From: VRUE01 sp963730315
GTDB lineage: Bacteria; Actinomycetota; Thermoleophilia; Solirubrobacterales; 70-9
Direction: 5' to 3'
Length of the DNA: 64,000 nt
Assembly (NCBI GenBank): GCA_963730315.1
Contig: CAVSRD010000012.1
Span: forward strand, 313,384-377,383
Of the stretch, positions 61,345-64,000 are shown one piece after another. The notes beneath the pieces were generated by a model. It was not told where the DNA came from, did not search any database, and worked only from the letters and a program-made list of their open reading frames with translations. The stretch's first letter is position 1. Each line of letters opens with the position of its first letter. Position numbers and translations under genes: made by a program.

Positions 61345-62562
61345 ATGCGCTTCTACGAGTACGAGGCACGCAGGGTCGTCGAGCTGGCGGGCATTCCCGT
61401 CACCGAGTACGGCTTCTGCAAGACGGCCGAGGAGGCCCGGCAGGCTGCCGAGCGGATCGGCGGGCCGGTGGTGGTCAAGTCGCAGGTCCTGACCGGTGGC
61501 CGGATGAAGGCGGGCGGGGTCAAGTTCGCCGACACGCCCGAGGAGGCGGCCGAGCACGCCGAGGCGATCCTGGCGCTGGAGATCAACGGCCACATGCCGC
61601 GCGGCGTGTTGGTCGACCCAAAAGCCGAGGTCAAGCAGGAGTACTACGCCGGGGTCGTCTGGGACGGCACCGCGAAGCGACCGCTGATGCTGTTCAGCGA
61701 CATGGGTGGGATCGACATCGAGGAGGTGGCCGAGAAGCACCCCGACCACGTCGGCCGCGGCCACCTCTCCAACCTGCTGCCGATCGCCGATTTCGAGGCC
61801 AAGCAGGCGATCGCCGCGACCGGGGTGACCGGCCGCGCCCTCACCCGGGCGACGCCGATCCTCGCCCGCCTCGCCCGCCTCTTCCGCGACAACGACATGA
61901 CTCTGGCCGAGATCAACCCGCTGGCCGAGCTCGCCGACGGCAGCTTCGTCGCCCTCGACGCGCACATGGAGATGGAGAACGAGGCGGTCGGCCGCCAGAA
62001 GGCGCTGCTGCGCAGAGAGCTGGAGATCGCCGAGGAGGACACCCGCGAGCCCTACGAGCCCTCCGCCTTCGAGCGCAACGTCGCCGCGATCGACGCCGCC
62101 GACCACCGCGGCGTGATCCAGGGCAAGGACCACGGCTTCGAGGGCGACCTCGGCCTGGTGATCGGCGCCGGCGGCGGCTCGCTGACCCTGACCGACGCGG
62201 TCCGCAGCCAGGGCGGCAAGCCGGCCAACTACTCGGAGATCGGCGGCAACCCCTCGGTCGCCAAGGCGCGCGGACTGGCCCGCCAGGTACTCGAGAAGGA
62301 CGGGGTCGAGAAGATCGCCGTGATGATGTCGATCGTCTCCAACACCCGCGTCGACATCGTCGCCCGCGGGGTGATCAAGGCCTGCCTGGAGCTGGGCAAG
62401 GACCCGGCGGAGACGATCGCGATCTTCCGCATCCCCGGCGCCTGGGAGGAGGAGGGCTTCAAGATCCTCGACAGGTACGGCGTCGAGTACTGCGACCGCT
62501 CGGTCTCGATGTGGGAGGCGGCCGGCCGCGCCGTGGCGAAGATCCAGGGGGCGGCGGCATGA
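61345..62562 (+). CDS. sucC: Succinyl-CoA synthetase (ADP/GDP-forming) beta subunit
   Basis: ATP-grasp subunit of the TCA-cycle ligase linking succinyl-CoA to nucleoside triphosphate. Of its 405 residues, the N-terminal ATP-grasp domain includes VVKSQVLTGGRMKAGGVKFA and NDMTLAEINPLAELADGSFVALDAHM (metal ligands). The C-terminal CoA-ligase domain has DLGLVIGAGGGSLTLTDAVRSQGGKPANYSEIGGNPS. Some differences from classical SucC leave malate-CoA ligase as an alternative, which would be relevant beside malyl-CoA lyase. The ATGA overlap with sucD shows tight coupling. Confidence 0.9.
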   Translation: MRFYEYEARRVVELAGIPVTEYGFCKTAEEARQAAERIGGPVVVKSQVLTGGRMKAGGVKFADTPEEAAEHAEAILALEINGHMPRGVLVDPKAEVKQEYYAGVVWDGTAKRPLMLFSDMGGIDIEEVAEKHPDHVGRGHLSNLLPIADFEAKQAIAATGVTGRALTRATPILARLARLFRDNDMTLAEINPLAELADGSFVALDAHMEMENEAVGRQKALLRRELEIAEEDTREPYEPSAFERNVAAIDAADHRGVIQGKDHGFEGDLGLVIGAGGGSLTLTDAVRSQGGKPANYSEIGGNPSVAKARGLARQVLEKDGVEKIAVMMSIVSNTRVDIVARGVIKACLELGKDPAETIAIFRIPGAWEEEGFKILDRYGVEYCDRSVSMWEAAGRAVAKIQGAAA

Positions 62563-63476
62563 GCATCCTGCTCTCCAAGGAGACGACCTTCATCGTCCAG
62601 GGGATCACCGGGCGCGAGGCGGTCAACCTGACCAGGGAGTGCCTCGACTACGGCTCGAAGGTGGTCGGCGGCGTCACCCCCGGCCGCAAGGGCCGCGAGG
62701 TGCACGGGGTGCCGGTCTTCGACACGGTCGCGCAGGCGGTCGAGCACCACGGCGGGCCGATCGACGGCTCGGTCGTCACCGTCCCCCCCGCCTTCACCAA
62801 GGATGCGGTGCTCGAGGCGATCGAGAACGGGATCGAGCTGATCGTCGTCGTCACCGAGCGGATCCCGCGCCGCGACGTCGCCCAGATGGTCGAGCTGGCG
62901 GGGATGCGCGGGGCGCGGATCATCGGCCCCAACTGCCTCGGCCTGATCGTCCCCGAGATCTGCAAGATGGGCGGGATCGGCGGCCCCGCCAAAGACGCCG
63001 CCAAGGCCTACGCGCCCGGCCCGGTCGGCGTGATGAGCCGTTCCGGCGGGATGACCACCGAGATCTCCTCCTCGCTGACCCAGGCCGGGCTCGGCGTCTC
63101 CACCGCGGTCTCGATCGGCGGCGACGCGATCATCGGCTCGACCTACGCCGAGCTGATGCCCTACTTCGAGGCCGACGAGCAGACGCAGGCGATCGTCATC
63201 TACACCGAGCCCGGCGGCCGCATGGAGGCGCAGCTCTCCGAGTGGGTGAAGGAGAACGACTCGCGGCTGCCGATCGTCGCCTTCATGGCCGGCAAGTTCA
63301 TGGACGACGAGGAGATGAAGGGGATGAGCTTCGGCCACGCCGGCACGATCGTCGAGGGCAAGGAGGACACCGCGGCCGAGAAGATCGCCCGCCTCGAAGC
63401 GGCCGGCATCCGGGTGGTCGAGCGGATCGACGAGATCCCGGGCGCGGTCAGGGAGAAGCTGGAGGTCGCGGCCTGA
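62559..63476 (+). CDS. sucD: Succinyl-CoA synthetase alpha subunit
   Basis: A 305-residue CoA-binding subunit. It begins ILLSKETTFIVQGITGREA (CoA-binding Rossmann) and has VTPGRKGREVHGVPVFDTV, RIIGPNCLGLIVP, GVMSRSGGMTTEISSSLTQAGLGVSTAVSIGGDAIIG and the active-site histidine in MSFGHAGTIVEG near residue 263. It overlaps sucC by ATGA, and its TGA overlaps the ATG of the ferredoxin gene by one base. All three form one operon. Confidence 0.93.
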   Translation: MSILLSKETTFIVQGITGREAVNLTRECLDYGSKVVGGVTPGRKGREVHGVPVFDTVAQAVEHHGGPIDGSVVTVPPAFTKDAVLEAIENGIELIVVVTERIPRRDVAQMVELAGMRGARIIGPNCLGLIVPEICKMGGIGGPAKDAAKAYAPGPVGVMSRSGGMTTEISSSLTQAGLGVSTAVSIGGDAIIGSTYAELMPYFEADEQTQAIVIYTEPGGRMEAQLSEWVKENDSRLPIVAFMAGKFMDDEEMKGMSFGHAGTIVEGKEDTAAEKIARLEAAGIRVVERIDEIPGAVREKLEVAA

Positions 63477-63709
63477 TGGCCGAGACCCTGAACAAGGTCT
63501 TCATCGACGTCGAGGTCGACGCCTCGGTCGCCGCCGACACCGAGCTGGCCCGCAAGCTCGAGGAAATCTGCCCGGTCGACATCTTCGCGGCGAGCGACGC
63601 GGGCGTCGAGCTCGTCGAGGAGAACCTCGACGAGTGCGTGCTGTGCAACCTCTGCGTCGACGCCGCCCCGGAGGGCACGGTCCGCGTCGTCAAGCTCTAC
63701 GAGGCCTAG
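63476..63709 (+). CDS. Ferredoxin-like protein with altered cluster motif
   Basis: A 77-residue acidic protein. Cysteines are at 32 (ICPVDIF), 54, 57 and 60 (ECVLCNLCVDAAP); the fourth position of the C-x2-C-x2-C-x3-C motif is Ala64. Cys32 followed by Pro can complete one [4Fe-4S] cluster with 54/57/60, so it is a single-cluster ferredoxin that has lost the second cluster's ligands. It is translationally coupled to sucD. An electron partner such as a 2-oxoacid:ferredoxin oxidoreductase would fit next to succinyl-CoA synthetase but is not in the window. Confidence 0.8.
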   Translation: MAETLNKVFIDVEVDASVAADTELARKLEEICPVDIFAASDAGVELVEENLDECVLCNLCVDAAPEGTVRVVKLYEA

Positions 63710-63717
63710 GCCCCGAC

Positions 63718-64000
63718 CTACCTCGGCCTGACGACCAGCTTCGCCCTGAACGGCTTGATTTCGTAGGCGCGGACCTTCACGGTGAAGCGGACCGGGTAGG
63801 TGCCCCTGGCCCACGGCCGCGGCCTCAGCGCGAACTTCACCACCCGAGTCGCTTCCGCTTCGAAGGACGTGACTTCACGGCACTTCGGCATCCTCAGCGC
63901 CCTGCGGGAGCGCTTCGGGCCCTTGGACCCTTCGGTGGTGGGCGCGGTCTCCGGGAACTGGTAGCCGTTGAGGAACCACGGATACATCGATCGACTCTCG
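63718..64000 (-). CDS. C-terminal part of a beta-rich, probably secreted protein (truncated by window edge)
   Basis: The open frame runs off the right edge. At least 94 residues are visible, including YPWFLNGYQFPETAP, PKCREVTSFEAEATRVVKFALRPRPWARGTYPVRFTVKVRAYEIKPFRAKLVVRPR. The alternating strand pattern is like an Ig-like or fibronectin-type domain of an exported protein. It is convergent with the ferredoxin gene. No family is recognised. Confidence 0.55.
   Translation of the reverse strand, partial: ESRSMYPWFLNGYQFPETAPTTEGSKGPKRSRRALRMPKCREVTSFEAEATRVVKFALRPRPWARGTYPVRFTVKVRAYEIKPFRAKLVVRPR

Noticed and set aside
61341..61350. GCGCATGCGC palindrome with divergent ATGs as shared start for the RTX gene and sucC
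   Set aside because: Using the minus-strand ATG leaves no promoter space and adds a poor N-terminus. The signal peptide begins at GTG 61253, so the palindrome is probably coincidental.
60537..62558. Plus-strand open frame extending sucD far upstream
   Set aside because: It covers sucC and the RTX gene in the wrong frame or strand. SucD homology begins exactly at ATG 62559.

Overview
This is GC-rich, gene-dense DNA with many GTG/TTG starts and 4-base ATGA/GTGA gene overlaps. It carries F420 biosynthesis with a fused CofG/CofH (FbiC), an F420:NADPH oxidoreductase, GTP-dependent PEP carboxykinase, crotonyl-CoA carboxylase/reductase, a sortase with an LPxTG substrate and DUF4333/CAP secreted proteins. 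Together these point to an actinobacterium, most likely of the Thermoleophilia/Solirubrobacterales type. The phylum is well supported; the class is inference.

Layout. (1) 1-8.3 kb, acyl-CoA and ketone-body metabolism: a frameshifted metallo-beta-lactamase-fold hydrolase, acetoacetyl-CoA synthetase (also frameshifted), an acyl-CoA carboxylase beta subunit with an ABC-2 exporter, a SnoaL-like protein, an M28 peptidase and HMG-CoA lyase. (2) 8.3-17.5 kb: an AbiEi-DUF559 protein, an SDR, then the F420 block fno-cofD-cofC-cofE, a zinc alcohol dehydrogenase, a secreted lectin-fold protein and fbiC. fbiC carries an in-frame 107-bp palindromic insertion. (3) 17.5-30.7 kb: aquaporin, an orphan NMT1-like lipoprotein, mntR-mntH (mntH frameshifted), ygfZ, rmuC, crotonyl-CoA carboxylase/reductase, clpS, ethylmalonyl-CoA mutase and small or secreted proteins. 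(4) 30.6-50.3 kb: a surface-polysaccharide locus with five glycosyltransferases, flippase, Wzz/BY-kinase, two O-antigen polymerase/ligase-like proteins, epimerase, aminotransferase, nucleotidyltransferase, priming sugar-phosphate transferase and a beta-helix protein. (5) 50.7-57.4 kb: an LPFTG surface protein, an epimerase, MaoC hydratase, an acyl-CoA dehydrogenase, CAP protein, sortase and malyl-CoA lyase. (6) 57.4-64 kb: pckG, a CAP/DUF4333 pair, a cysteine-rich RTX protein, sucC-sucD-ferredoxin and a truncated gene at the edge.

How the genes fit together: ccr, ethylmalonyl-CoA mutase, the acyl-CoA dehydrogenase (methylsuccinyl-CoA dehydrogenase candidate), the MaoC protein (mesaconyl-CoA hydratase candidate) and malyl-CoA lyase make up most of an ethylmalonyl-CoA pathway for acetyl-CoA assimilation. 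The acyl-CoA carboxylase, sucCD and pckG would carry its products into central metabolism and gluconeogenesis. The polysaccharide locus lies between the two halves of this pathway.

Most striking non-coding signals: the in-frame palindrome in fbiC; a 12-bp inverted repeat over the predicted fbiC core promoter; a perfect 20-bp dyad over the mntR start codon beside a perfect 18-bp inverted repeat; a dyad centred on the start codon of the AbiEi-DUF559 gene; and a recurring TANNNT hexamer 6-9 bases before start codons of transcription-unit-leading genes, which suggests widespread leaderless transcription. No tRNA, rRNA, insertion sequence or CRISPR array was found.
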